Shown: piece after piece, positions 1 to 12,240 of the stretch | Numbering within the stretch: position 1 is the first letter of the stretch | Layout: every line of letters starts with the position of its first letter | Origin: Odiellus spinosus | Lineage: Eukaryota; Arthropoda; Arachnida; Opiliones; Phalangiidae | Direction of reading: 5' to 3' | Length of the DNA stretch: 64,000 bases | Assembly (NCBI GenBank): GCA_963920705.1 | Contig: OY987225.1 | Location: 1,302,001-1,366,000, forward strand | Notes under the pieces: model-generated | Told to the model about the DNA's origin: nothing | Databases searched by the model: none | What the model saw: the letters and a program-made list of their open reading frames with translations, nothing else | Program-made: the position numbers and the translations under genes

Positions 1-178
1 ATTTTCCAACCCAATTAAAAATGAGGGTATTTTCCAACCCAATTAAAAATGAGGGTATTTTCCAACCCAATAAAAAAATGAGGGTATTTTCCAACCCAAT
101 AAAAAAATGAGGGTATTTTCCAACCCAATCAAAAATGGGTATTTTCCAGCCCAATCAAAAAAAAAAAAAAAAAGATTT
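1..178. repeat. 28-bp tandem repeat
   Basis: About six head-to-tail copies of a 28-29 bp unit containing TTTTCCAACCCAAT and ATGAGGGT. The last copies decay into an A-rich run near 157-172. The array probably continues left of the window. Confidence 0.9.
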
Positions 179-789
179 TCCAGCCCAAATAAAATTTTAT
201 TAACTTAAATTCGAAATATAGTATCGTGAATGAAATCGACTGATTAGCCTTCAGTATAGATTAAATCATTAAAAGTTACACAAATTGCAATAATTAATCT
301 TGACTATATTGAAATTAAACTATAGATAGTGATTATTTCAGCCCCTCTTTAAATTGAAATCTAGAGAAAAGTTGCGGGAAGAGGCTGAGAGACGGTTGTA
401 TATCGAGTGTGTAGTCAGACGAGGTGCTCCGAGAGAGGGGGGAGGTGCTCCGAGAGAGGGGGAAGCGATTAGTTCGAGAGGTAGAGAGCGCTTGCGTGGA
501 CTCAGTGACGTCATACGGGAAGAGAATCTCCCGTTATAAGATTGGGCGAAAGTGATCGCCTCAATTTCATTGTCTCTCGGCGAGACCTCGGAAGAGAGTC
601 TCACCGCTACTAGCTTCCTCGCGATAACGCCACAAGTACAACCGACGCTCCCACCATTCATTCCAAATTAAAAGATCTTAATTATAAAAGGATCAATTCT
701 CAAAATTATACGATTTATTAAATTACGCGTGAATATAATTTAGAGGTGAACTACATAATTGTTATAGAATTTATTTATTAAAAAGGATT
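179..789. other. No gene recognised
   Basis: AT-rich flanks around a GC-richer block at 350-655. The block has a 20-bp direct duplication (GGTGCTCCGAGAGAGGGG-like, near 422-462). Short ORFs on both strands match nothing I recognise. Confidence 0.4.
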
Positions 790-1125
790 GCCACAGTTTT
801 TTCAGATTCAAATTCCAGGTTTTTCGCCGACCTTTTCCAACGATTTTCCCTGACTGTTTCAGCTAATACTTCTACTAAAAGATCTTATTTGTCCGTATTT
901 TCCTCAGGCGATATATTTTTCATAAAAAGCGCTACAAATTTTGCAATCGCGTTCGCCAAACTTTTTGCACGCGTATCTTTGTTGTAATCTACACAACTGA
1001 CACGGTCAGCTGAGAATCTTTTCCGTGGATAATGATTGCAATTTCATGGCTTCTTCAAAGATCTTTAAATTCCCTGACTTTTTTGGATCATTTTCAAATT
1101 CCCTGACGTTTCCCTGTTTTTAAGT
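790..1125 (+). repeat. CCCTGAC-rich interspersed repeat (family E)
   Basis: Carries the family E hallmarks: TTTTTTCAGATTCAAATTCC followed by repeated TTCCCTGAC phrases. Related copies lie near 4029, 4439, 39734, 47050 and 54867. Ends are not clear in this copy. Confidence 0.6.
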
Positions 1126-1396
1126 TTTTTAATTAAAAGAAGAAAAGCCATAAGTATGATCTCATTTTTCGTAGTAAGCGTTGGTAAAAAGTAGTGGCGA
1201 GGTCAAAATCAATCATTATTAAGAAATCTACACGTATTTGAAATTTTAAACTTTACGTGTTAAAATCCCATAGATCTAATCGGATTTTGTTACACGAAGA
1301 ACATTCTATTCAATCTTTACCAACACATTGCCTCAAATACCTTAGACTGAAATTAAACCTAACCTAACTCGATATTGAGGAATGAATTATTATTAT

Positions 1397-1890
1397 CAGA
1401 AGTAGATGAAACCCTCCTTTGAAGTTTATTACTCCCTGGTCTTCTCTACCCCTCTCTGTATGGGTTAGTTTCAAAAAGCGCGATTCGTACGCCTCCTAAT
1501 ACCCTCTTCAGACGAGGCGTAATTCGCCGTGGTTTAATCAGATGTAACCGAGGTTTACATAGCCTTTTCAGTTCAATAAACCTGGGTTAATTTTGAATAA
1601 ACCATGGTTAAATCTGATTAAACCGGCTAGTTACGCCTCGTCTGAAAAGGGTATAACGGTAGATATTTTCGGAGCGGGAGTTCGTCGAGCGAATATCTCT
1701 AGCAGCCTTGGAGTTCGTCCAAAAAACGGCGTCGTTTGTGGAGAGAGAGAATTTCCAATTTTCCGTAGACAGGGGGGATGAAGTAGGACCCCTTCTAACT
1801 CGTAAAATTGGGAATTTTACCCATACAGAGAGGAGCGCTATATGGAACATTAGAGTAGTAGACTTCAAAGGAGGGTTTCATCGGCTTCTG
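1397..1890 (-). mobile_element. Family A MITE, copy 1, with nested insertion
   Basis: Non-autonomous DNA transposon in reverse orientation. It starts CAGAAG and ends CTTCTG, with terminal inverted repeats of about 35 bp and second inverted blocks around GTATGGGT. It is flanked by the 7-bp direct repeat TTATTAT (1390-1396 and 1891-1897). A 154-bp element interrupts it at 1500-1653; without that it is about 340 bp like the other copies. It encodes no protein. Confidence 0.9.
1500..1653. mobile_element. MITE nested in family A, TAA target duplication (family B)
   Basis: Inverted repeat of about 45 bp per arm, from TACCCTCTTCAGACGAGGCG to CGCCTCGTCTGAAAAGGGTA. The uninterrupted family A sequence here reads CCTCCTAACGG, so the insertion duplicated TAA (1497-1499 and 1654-1656). 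A 3-bp TWA duplication is typical of PIF/Harbinger elements; that assignment is inferred from the target site alone. Confidence 0.8.
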
Positions 1891-2030
1891 TTATTATATA
1901 CGAAAAATTCATTTTTAAATTATTTTCTTTTCGTGCAAGAGTCAGTGCTTTGTTTCCAAACTTTTAGCAGTAAGTTGCTAATTTTATTAGGAATATGTTA
2001 CTTCCTTCACAGTGAAATACGTGGGTGAGC

Positions 2031-2952
2031 ATTGCTGCAGGGCTAGTAATGAATCGCGTGTAACTTTATTTATAACGCTTTATGGCGAATATTTAACAGT
2101 ACACGGGTAGCTATTCTGATATATGTCCTTTTTTTCAAGCTTTTGCTTTGGCTTTCCCAAGTGAAGCTTACATTAAAACCATTTAGGTATCGGCTTCTCA
2201 GTCAATTGAAGCCTGTTATGTTAAGGGGCAGCGCACCATTTGGGTACACTCTTTACGCGCCGATCTGTTAAGAGATGTCGCTAACGTAGATCACATTCTG
2301 ATCCTATTCCAATTGGCTAAGCTATGACGAGAGAGACAAAACTAGGCGGTAACTCCTCCCTTCGCGCTTCGAGACTCGTCGCGTTTCCCGTAGCAACGGC
2401 CGTGTAATACGTGGATAAGTACGAGAGCGAGTGAGAGTGAGGCGCGCCATCTATCGTAATAACTCATTATATTCGTACACCAATAGCCGTAGCCCCTGGA
2501 AGTTGGTTTACGAGTATGGAGTTTTCGAATTCGTCAATAGGTAATCATTTACGTCATTTCCCTTTCAAGAGTGATACTCAAAATTTGCCTTAACTGTATT
2601 GAAAATGGTAACCAAATAGTCATCTAAAAATTAACCTTTCGCGCCAATTTATCGAAATAAATTTAATATACGGACGGTTTAGTCACGGAACTGCAATAAT
2701 ATATGTATATTTGGTAGGGTCGCCTAATTCTGAACGCTTCTAATTCTGAACACTTTCATTTAAAATGTATAACTTAATTTTGGTTTGGTCTATTTAAAGA
2801 TGGAAGGGCTCATTTTGTAGATTGAGAATGGGGCTATAGTATCTTGATGTTTCGAGTGCAACCCGCTATATATTAAATTTTTCTGGCAAGGCTTAATAAA
2901 AATTCCTACTCAAATCGTCAGGATTCTCGGTAATCCTTAATGTTAAATATAC
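2031..2952. other. No gene recognised
   Basis: Mixed-composition DNA without a convincing ORF, splice-linked exon or structured repeat. Confidence 0.4.
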
Positions 2953-2960
2953 GTGGCACC

Positions 2961-3377
2961 AGAGGTATATAATAACCCCGTTCGGGGGGAAGTATGAAAG
3001 GTAGGCAAAATCGACGAACAACGAGTGCCCGGCGTAAATCGCGGCGGATCGACACACCGCTTTACTCCCAAAAAATAGTTACACCATTTTGAACCTCACT
3101 AAATTTTCCCTACGCACACTTCCGGAACTCGCGAGCTGTAGTTTACCTTCCACTCCATTTTAACAGACAGCCTGACTCCCGAGACAGGAAATTCTAAACA
3201 CAAATCGAGCCGTCTCGTTTATACAAAGACCATTTACTAGAGTAGCGACATTGAGAAGTCCAGCGCGAGCTAGTGGCCTAGATAGTCAGCAGCGGGCTCT
3301 TGTTGTTCGTGATTTTTAGCATTGGTAGTATAGGGGCTTTCATACTTCCCCCCGAAGGGGGTTATTATATACCTCTG
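2961..3377. mobile_element. 420-bp inverted-repeat element (family C)
   Basis: Arms read AGAGGTATATAATAACCCC at left and GGGGTTATTATATACCTCT (with one more G in the run) at right. The inverted similarity continues inward about 80 bp (GTATGAAAG, then CGAACAACGAG against CTTGTTGTTCG). The 8-bp direct repeat GTGGCACC flanks it (2953-2960 and 3378-3385). No coding capacity; superfamily not assigned. Confidence 0.8.
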
Positions 3378-3635
3378 GTGGCACCGAGGAAATAGATTTT
3401 TTCCCCTCAATTTTTCACTCGAAAATAAAGGAATTAATATATTTTATATAAAAAATAACACAGTTAACCTAATACGAGCATAGTAACCAAATTACAAAAA
3501 TAGTCATTTTTGTAACCAAATTACAAGAATAATAACTTATAGTGGAAATAGTAACTTATAGTATCAGTCCTGCCCTAATTGGACAAACTTATAACAAATG
3601 ATTCGTTACCTATGCTCGAATGGAAGAGCTAATAT

Positions 3636-3973
3636 CAGAAGCCGATGAAACCCTCCTTTGAAGTCTACTACTCCAATGTTCCATATAGCGCTCCTCTCTG
3701 TATGGGTAAAATTCACAATTTTTCGAGTTAGAAGGGGTCCTACTTCATCCCCCCCTGTCTACGGAAAATTGGAAATTCTCTCTCTCCACAAACGACGACG
3801 TTTTTTGGACGAACTCCGAGGCTGCTAGAGATATTCGCTCGACGAGCTCCCGCTCCGAAAACATCTACCGTTAGGAGGCGTACGAATCGCGCTTTTTGAA
3901 ACTAACCCATACAGAGAGGGGTAGACAAGACCCGGGAGTAATAGACTTCAAAGGAGGGTCTCATCGGCTTCTG
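3636..3973 (+). mobile_element. Family A MITE, copy 2
   Basis: 338-bp copy with CAGAAGCCGATGAAACCC at left and its reverse complement at right. The 7-bp duplication CTAATAT is perfect (3629-3635 and 3974-3980). Confidence 0.92.
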
Positions 3974-4028
3974 CTAATATAGATCAAAAATAGAGACAGC
4001 TCACTAGGAGTCCATTTTAATGATTTTT

Positions 4029-4240
4029 AGTAATCATGTTTTTTCAGATTCAAATTCCCCGACTTTTAAAGGTTTTCCCTGAATTTTTCCATCGATTTTC
4101 CCTGACCGTTTTAATACTACACAATTTGCCAAACCTTTTGCACTGACACGGTTAGCTTCAAATGTTTCTGCAGATAATTATTGTAATTTCTTGGCTTCTT
4201 GAAATATCTTAAAATTCCCTGACTTTATATAGGGCTCATT
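4029..4240 (+). repeat. Family E repeat fragment
   Basis: Repeated TTCCCTGAC phrases with TTTTTTCAGATTCAAATTCC. Ends not resolved. Confidence 0.55.
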
Positions 4241-4438
4241 TTTCGATTTTTGCTCGATTTTTATCGAGTGGAGAAATAACTTTTACGAGTGGCGAAACAA
4301 TATTTTATGATCTTCAAATAATATACAGCATGCCTACTCTCTAAAGGTGCAATCGGTTTATGCCTAGGTGGTTGCAAAGAAAACATATGGCTTTTTGCAT
4401 TTTAATATAGGGCTCATTTTTGGACTTTTGCTCGATAA

Positions 4439-5316
4439 GGGATGCCACAGTGTGTTTTTTCAGATTCAAATTCCCTGACTTTTCGCGGTTTTCCCTGACC
4501 TTTTCCAACGCTTTTCCCTGACCGTTTTAGCTAATACTACCCAATTTTTAACCTTTTATTTATTATATAATTGCGTTAGCCAAACCTTTGCACTGACACG
4601 GTCACCTTCAAATCTTTTCTGTTGATGATTGTAATTTCCTGGCTTCTTGAAAGATCTTTGAATTCCCTGACTTTTCCCTGAGTTTCTTGGTTCATATTCA
4701 AATTCCCTGACTTTCTCTAACCAGTGGCCACCCTGGTAATACAGGGAGTTTCGAAAATGGTGGTAGGACTGAGCTACGACATTTTGTCGTACGGGGCGCC
4801 ATTTAAGAGTTACGAAATGAATCATGTACGGATGACCCCTTAACGTATATATTAATAAAGGCAGAATATGAGAAACAATTTGAAGCTTTAGGGAATTATT
4901 TTAAGTTTATAATAATTACGTTACAACTGATTGGTAAACCGATCATAAACAGTTCCTTGACACGTACCAAAATATTTATTTCCTCTGACCATTTGGGCTT
5001 TTCGGGCTATTTTCAAATTCCCTGACTTTTCCCTGACCTTTGGGGCCACTTTCCAAATTCCCAGGTCGTGTCAGGGACGGAAATAAGAAAATTTTCTTAT
5101 TGGAAAAATGTCCAGTAACCCCCCTTAAAAATTCAAAAGTTATCGGACAGTTAACAAAATTACATTTCCTGTATTAAAAAGTACTTTTTTTATCGGACAT
5201 TTGTCCAGTGACCCCCTCTTAAAAATAAAAAGTTATCGGACATTTGAAAAATTTATCGGACAATGACCAGTGACTTGTGCTTATTTCCGTCCCTGGGTCG
5301 TGTACGAACCCTGATT
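4439..5316 (+). mobile_element. Family E element with nested family D
   Basis: Begins near AGGGATGCCACAG and ends CGTGTACGAACCCTG, so termini resemble CAGGG...CCCTG. The interior is dense in CCCTGAC phrases. A family D element sits inside at 5072-5295. Termini resemble hAT-type non-autonomous elements, but no clean target duplication was found. Confidence 0.55.
5072..5295 (+). mobile_element. hAT-like MITE (family D), copy 1
   Basis: 224-bp element with inverted ends CAGGGACGGAAATAAG and CTTATTTCCGTCCCTG. It is flanked by a perfect 8-bp repeat GGTCGTGT (5064-5071 and 5296-5303). CAGGG ends plus an 8-bp duplication fit the hAT superfamily. It interrupts a family E element and is therefore younger than it. 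Confidence 0.9.
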
Positions 5317-7215
5317 AAGGGGTCATTCGCGCGTGTTTCATTTCGTAACTCTTAAACGGCGCATTACGGATGAAACCTATCTAACCCATTCTTACAATCC
5401 AATCATTTTTAAGGCAAATTTGTTCAGCAAACAAGGTGTATTTACATAATAAATATAAAACTAAATTTTTTCTCAAACGAATATTTTTTATATCACACGA
5501 CTCAAGAGGAGTTTTTCTTTTAAGATTGGTAGTTCCGGCTTTTAAGCGTGGGCCTCTAAGAAATATTAGGTTTTTAGATATCCAAGATATTAAAAATAAT
5601 TCACTGATTATTTTAAAATGAGATTAATACTTGAATTTATAAAAAAACATTTCAAGTTTTGAACATCCGATTCGCAATAATAATTTGGAAGACTTAAATC
5701 TATGGCAATTATTTAATTAAGTCAAAGTTCAAAACTGCTTGGGAAATACGGAAGAAGCCATGAAAATATTTACTCGAACTGAATAACTGGTAAAATTATA
5801 ATAATCGGAATTATTTGAAAGCCGCCTTCCGAGTTAAATTTAAGTACCAGTCTTACGATTTTAGGCCTAATTAAAGCGATAGCAACATTTCGTTTCAAAT
5901 ATCTGCTTCAAATTAAGCTTAAAACTATTCAATTATTATTAATTTAAATTCTGTTAGATAAGATAGCGAGACTTTGTTTATCTCAACTCAATTTATTGGA
6001 TCTATGCTTAGGCCCTGGTTGAATCTTGACAAGATATTAACAAATAAACTATTTAAATACCTTTGATGGAGATTTTACGTCAGGGTCCTTGTTTGAGAAT
6101 GATGAACTGCTCTTGGCTTCATGATGGCGTCGAAATTCCAAATGAAAACGCCGGTTTTAACGCAATTATCTTTGTCGCATCTTTGTTAGAAATATCCACT
6201 TTTACTATCGTTAAATATATCGCCGTTGACTCTCGAGTGTGGTACGAACTCCGCGGGTCTTCCGGTTTTGCAAAATATTATCCCAAACTAAAGAAATCTG
6301 ACGAGACATGAACTCACGACTTTGATTTTATACTCAATTTATATTCGAGGTATTCATCTAACCTTCCTTTTGGTTAGGCTTACATTTTAACTCCGCATTA
6401 AAGGCGCGAAAACTCTAATTTACTGTCTCCAAAAATTGTCGCTAAGCGTTACTTCATATTCAGGCGAACTGAAAAAATATTCACGTCTGCACTTTGTAAC
6501 AAAAGGAAAAGTGTAAGGGACTCAGGGTTGGGGGGGACGCGTTATGTGACGTGACCCAGAAAAAGGGACATAAGCCGCGATTTCTTTACCGGGTATATGT
6601 GCTAGGGTATTCGGAGTATTTTTTCTGGGGTATTGGTTTGCGAAGTTAAAAACCGTGGGGCTAATCATTCTCGGATTTCCTGTACATCGATTACGGATTA
6701 CGCGTAATCATTTCACGCTCACTCTCATCCATTTAGTGCAGTTAAACGTACAGCCTTTACACCGCGATTACGCTGAGTTACTGCCCCCTCGTTATAAACG
6801 GAACTTTTTATAAGTGAAGTACCTTCTAGAAAAGCCGCACTGGCTCAACACATTTCCTTTAGCCCGAGCTCGATTTGGGCAAGGTATTATAGAAAAACTG
6901 CTAGTCCGAGCCCGATCTGTGGAAAATTTTGAAAAAGCACAGTCTAAAGCACGATGAAATTCGTAATTTCAAGATAAGGAACTTATTTGAATTACCTTTC
7001 CATGAGCCCGACGTCGAACTCGAACTTAAGTGTGTTTATTTCTTGATTAACGTGATGACACCGAAGTGAGCCCTAAACATTGAACAAGCTTGGGCTAAAA
7101 AACGTGAGCAGAGCTCAGGCTGAGGGGTCCGAATTCGCTATACACCTGAGTTCTCTTATTTCAGCTTCGACAGTGCATTGAGTCCAAGCTATTATGAACT
7201 TTGAGTTCACCTGTG
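5317..7215. other. No gene recognised
   Basis: AT-rich DNA. An 82-codon ORF at 6063-6311 on + has no family I recognise and no obvious splice partners, so it is not called a gene. Confidence 0.4.
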
Positions 7216-8537
7216 ATTATATCAAAAATGTCTTTGCGAACAAAGACCCAGAAGGACATGTTATGGCCTTGAATGTCTGAAGTGACAGATATTTAATTTT
7301 CTTTTAAAACATTAAATTTAAATACAATTAAATTTTCTTTTAAAACATTAAATTTAAATACAATTAAATTTTCTTTTAAAACATGAAATTTAAATATAAT
7401 TAGATTTTCTTTTAAAACGAAATTTAAATATAATCACAATCTGGCACGATTTAGAGTTTCAAATTTCAAAACAACTGATTTTATTCACTCGGAAATATTT
7501 AAGAAAAAACATAACAGACGATTTTCTCCCATTGACGCTTAACATTAAATTTCGCTTAATTATTTTTCAGGGTAAACGTGTATTGAACTGTTATTTTTCA
7601 GTATAACGCGAGTCCACTTTTTGTTTTCTTAATTTAACTCGAATTTCCACGACTCGCGATTGAACGGATCGTTAAAAATACTCGCCGGTTTATTGGAATG
7701 GGTATATGATAAAGGGAAATGTGTTTTTTAAAGCCCGTTTAAAGTCACCTTCTTTTCTAACTTAGCAGACGACGCAAACCATAACAATTTGTACTTTCAA
7801 AGCTATATTGCGCGCGCGAGGGAAGAGAACTTCAAAGCGACGAATTTTAGAGCGGGTAAGGTTTTTAAATAAATTGTAATACTTTCGTTTTTCTTTTCAT
7901 TAAAACCGTACAATTTAAATGATGATTTCCATAAGGGACCACTAATTAGTTATTAGGAGTTATAATAAAACATTATCCATTAAATATGGGGAATTTTTAT
8001 TCCCTTTAAATTACTTGTATAAGCATTCATAAGCTAACATGAACGAATTGCCTCGACTAAAGTCGAGGAGTTATAATAAAACATTATCCATAGAAAACAT
8101 TATCCAATTAAGGTATGAGATCAGATCATAGAACTTTGATTCTACGCCTAAAGCCAAAGCTAAATTAAGTAAATTTTTCTATCGAACGAAAAGTTTCGTT
8201 TTGTTTGACACGTAATCCCTGAAAAATAATTAAGCGAAATTTAATGTTAAGCGTCAATGGGAGAAAATCGTCTGTTATGTTTTTTCTTAAATATTTCCGA
8301 GTGAATAAAATCAGTTGTTTTGAAATTTGAAACTCTAAATCGTGCCAGATTGTGATTATATTTAAATTTCGTTTTAAAAGAAAATCTAATTATATTTAAA
8401 TTTCATGTTTTAAAAGAAAATTTAATTGTATTTAAATTTAATGTTTTAAAAGAAAATTAAATATCTGTCACTTCAGACATTCAAGGCCATAACATGTCCT
8501 TCTGGGTCTTTGTTCGCAAAGACATTTTTGATATAAT
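7216..8537. repeat. Long inverted repeat, arms about 350 bp
   Basis: The left arm (7216 to about 7580) and right arm (about 8208-8537) are nearly identical reverse complements around a spacer of about 630 bp. The length difference comes from an internal 36-bp tandem unit (TTTTCTTTTAAAACATTAAA core): about four copies on the left, three on the right. A TTAA-type short element lies in the spacer near 7711-7864. It could be a foldback transposon or a recently inverted duplication. Confidence 0.88.
7711..7864 (+). mobile_element. TTAA-type MITE (family H), copy 1
   Basis: Shares AAAGTC...CTTTTCTAACTTAGCA and GCGCGCG...GGGAAG blocks with the copy at 41371-41526. The right side abuts TTAA (7865-7868). 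The left end is decayed. Confidence 0.55.
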
Positions 8538-8606
8538 ATCTGTCACTTCAGTCTAACACGAAAGTGTTAACTTCTATATTAAAAGACTAGCCCTTTAAAA
8601 AGTGAT

Positions 8607-10130
8607 TCAGTCAAATCTCTACATTTTTAACGTTGCCCTTTAAACCCAATTAAAATAAAAAATTTCATTATTTTTGATTTTAATAGCTGGGGCAGCCGCA
8701 CTTGATTCAGTCGGATCTCTACATTTTTACCATTGTTCTTTAAAACCAATTAAAATTAATTTTTTCATAATTTTTGATGTTAATAGCTGCGGCAGCTGCA
8801 CTTGATTTAGTCAAATTTCTTCATTTTTATCATTGCCCTTTAAACCCAGTTAAAATTAATTTTTTCATAATTTTTGATGTTAATAGCTGCGGCAGCCTCA
8901 CTTGATTCAGTCAGATCTCTACATTTTTATCATTGCCCTTTAAACCGAATTAAAATTAATTTTTTCATAATTTTTGATTTTAATAGCTGGGGCAGCCGCA
9001 CTTGATTCAGTCGGATCTCTACATTTTTACCATTGCCCTTAAAACCCAATTAAAATAAAAAAAATTTCATAATTTTTGATGTTAATAGCTGGGGCAGCCG
9101 CACTTGATTCCAGTCAAATTTCTACATTTTTACCAGTGCCCTTTAATCCCAATTAAAATTAATTTTTTCATAATTTTTGATGTTAATAGCTGCGGCAGCT
9201 GCACTTGATTCCAGTCAAATCTCTACATTTTTACCAGTGCCCTTTAATCCCAATTAAAATTTATTTTTTCATAATTTTTAATGTTAATACCTCTGGCAGC
9301 CGCACTTGATTCCAGTCAAATCTCTACATTTTTACCAGTGCCCTTTAATCCCAATTAAAATTAATTTTTTCATAATTTTTGATGTTAATAGCTGCGGCAG
9401 CCACACTTGATTCAGTCAAATCTCTACATTTTTACCAGTGCCCTTTAATCCCAATTAAAATTAATTTTTTCATAATTTTTTATGTTAATACCTCCGGCAG
9501 CCGCACTTGATTCCAGTCAAATCTCTACATTTTTACCAGTGCCCTTTAATCCCAATTAAAATTAATTTTTTCATAATTTTAGATGTTAATACCTCCGACA
9601 GCCGCACTTGATTCCAGTCAAATCTCTACATTTTTACCAGTGCCCTTTAATCCCAATTAAAATTAATTTTTTTCATAATTTTTGATGTTAATAGCTGGGG
9701 CAGCCGCACTTGATTCCAGTCAAATTTCTACATTTTTACCAGTGCCCTTTAATCCCAATTAAAATTAATTTTTTCATAATTTTTGATGTTAATACCTCCG
9801 GCAACCGCACTTGATTCCAGTCAAATCTCTACATTTTTACCAGTGCCCTTTAATCCCAATTAAAATTAATTTTTTCATAATTTTTGATGTTAATAGCTGC
9901 GGCAGCCGCACTTGATTCCAGTCAAATCTCTACATTTTTACCAGTGCCCTTTAATCCCAATTAAAATAAATTTTTTCATAATTTTTGATGTTAATAGCTG
10001 CGGCAGCTGCACTTGATTCAGTCAAATCTCTACATTTTTACCAGTGCCCTTTAATCCCAATTAAAATTTATTTTTTCATCATTTTTTGATGTTAATACCT
10101 CCGACAGCCGCAGCGAAATCTTCATATTTT
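8607..10130 (+). repeat. 100-bp satellite array
   Basis: About 15 head-to-tail units of 97-101 bp. Each contains CAAATCTCTACATTTTTACC, CCCTTTAATCCCAATTAAAA and TTAATAGCTGCGGCAGCCGC or close variants. Early units (8607-9000) are more diverged than those from 9100 to 10000, the usual result of homogenisation in the centre of an array. No ORF runs through it. Confidence 0.95.
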
Positions 10131-10257
10131 TCCCATTACCCTTTAAACTAAATTTAAATTATTTTTTCATTATTTTGGATGTTAATACCTTCCTTATTGC
10201 CGTTCGAAATGCCAAGTCGTTCGGACTTTCACATTTTTAAAAAGGAGAGTACTTTTA

Positions 10258-10945
10258 AGTTTTAAGGCGGAGAAATTGAAACTGAATGTTATTCTATGGG
10301 ATTTAGATTTTTTGTACGAGACTTACCTTTCAGATTTATTTTCTAATGATTCCAGATATTTTTCGGGCTTTATTTTAAGACTAATTTCATAATTTTACAC
10401 CGATTAGTTTGGCCACAGTCTATTTATAAAAACGAAAAAAAAAAAGGCGGAAAAATTGAAAATTAATGTAATTCTATGGGATTTAGATTTTTTGTAAGAG
10501 ACTTACCTTTCAGATTTATTTTCTAATGATTCCAGATATTTTACGGGCTTTAGTTTTAGACTAATTTCATAAACGGCAAAAATATGAAGAAGGAGAAATT
10601 AAGTCAGAGTTCAATATCCATAGCCTCCAAATCAAGCGCGCTCCTCCACGAGTCCTCCTGCACGTGATTTTAAAAAGCCATATAAAACCTAAGCCTAATT
10701 TGTCAAATTAGGCTTAGGTTTTTGGCGAATCTATTTCTCCGCCTTACTTTTTCGTCCGTTTTCATAAATAGATTGTGGGCCAACTAATCGGTGTAAAATT
10801 ATGAAATTAGTCTTAAAATAAAGCTTGAAACTTAATTCATACCACACGGAAAATCCAAGTCTGAAAAATATCCGGAAGTATTAGAAAATAAATCTGAAAG
10901 GTAAGCCACTTTCAAAAAACCAAATCCCATAGAATAACATTACGA
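10258..10945. repeat. Compound direct and inverted repeat
   Basis: A block starting AAGGCGGAGAAATTGAAA near 10264 is repeated directly from 10446 and again in inverted orientation at about 10720-10945. Shared landmarks are ATTCTATGGGATTTAG, CTTACCTTTCAGATTTATTT and CCGATTAGTTTGGCC. A near-perfect short palindrome (CCTAAGCCTAATTTG and its complement, 10688-10720) lies between the direct and inverted parts. Confidence 0.8.
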
Positions 10946-12003
10946 ATTTGGCCATGCGCGAAACCAGCTAAGTACCAAAAAAGGGTCAACTTCAGAATTA
11001 ATTTTAAAATACTTAGACTTAATATTTTTAAATGAAACTTGGAAAAGGCACACGTTCGAACCTTGCTCTACCATTTAAAATTGGTTTTAACCGTAACAAA
11101 TAATTACTCTTTTAGTTCTGCGATGCACAGGACATGTCCTCGAAAAAGTCGATTTTAATGTTATTTCAATGGGGAAATGGAGCGTTCTGATTGGCTAAAG
11201 GTCCATTTTTTTAAGGAAATCAAAATAGCATTACAGATGATGATGGGCCCATAACATAGAACCCTGCCGGCTTCTAAGAATAGTGCAAATAGTTTTAAAA
11301 TTTTGTACCCCTGAGTTCGCGAGTGTCAGCCCCCTCGGCTCAGGCTCATTGCTTTACAAATTGTTTCCTTACTCCGCGCACAGAATCGATCAATGTCATT
11401 GGCGAAGCGTAATAGGTATTTCAATATCTCTAAATGGAAGGGAGTGAGCTATGGGCGACTGTTGGAACAGTTATGTAGACTTTTCCAAGTATCGACTAGC
11501 CGCAACCCCCTTCTCATTATCCTGCCAGGGTAGATATATTCGGGTGGGAAAAGGAGTCAGCGGATTTCATATAGAAGTTGCGAGGCTGAGGTGGTAAACT
11601 TTTGAGCCCGAGGTGAGCCCGATACCCGTACTTGATGTATATTAAATAAGATCGACGAGGTGGGACATATGAGCCCGATCTCCAGTGCGCAGCTAGTAAT
11701 AGATTAAATAAAATAACTCGCGCAAGGACCTCTAAGCCTATTCCATCCAACAGCGTAATGTCAGCTAAGCCTACTCCGTCCTACAGCGCAAAGCCCGATA
11801 AGCTGTAATCAAGCCAATCTTAATGATGAGTAATAAAAACTGGGCGTTACTAAGCGTCATCTAACGGCAAACAGGTCTGCCCATGTTTGCCATTAGAGGT
11901 CGCTTCTGGACGCCAGATTTTGAGATACACATTTGTAGGAATAAATTTAAACAAAATACATTATGATAGGTGTATACGTTAGATTCTTTACTAGACTAAC
12001 CGG
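10946..12003. other. No gene recognised
   Basis: No convincing gene. A short hairpin near 11845-11905 pairs CTAACGGCAAAC with GTTTGCCATTAG. Confidence 0.4.
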
Positions 12004-12011
12004 TAAGAGTC

Positions 12012-12240
12012 CAGGGACGGAAATAAGATAATTTTCTATTGGACAAATGTCCAGTAACCCCCCTTAAAAATTCAAAAGTTATCGGACAGTTAACAAAATT
12101 ACGAGACAATGCTACATTTCCTGTATTAAAAAGTACTTTTTTTATCGGACATTTGTCCAGTGACCCCCTTTTAAAAATAAAAAGTTTTCGGACATTTTAT
12201 AAAATTTATCGGACTTATATTGTGCTTATTTCCGTCCCTG
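12012..12240 (+). mobile_element. hAT-like MITE (family D), copy 2
   Basis: 229-bp relative of the element at 5072, with the same ends (CAGGGACGGAAATAAG and CTTATTTCCGTCCCTG). The flanking duplication is decayed (GGTAAGAG against GGTAACAC), so this copy looks older. Confidence 0.82.

Noticed and set aside
8607-10130. Regularly spaced repeat array resembling repeats with spacers
   Set aside because: The whole 100-bp unit repeats; there are no variable spacers. It is a satellite.
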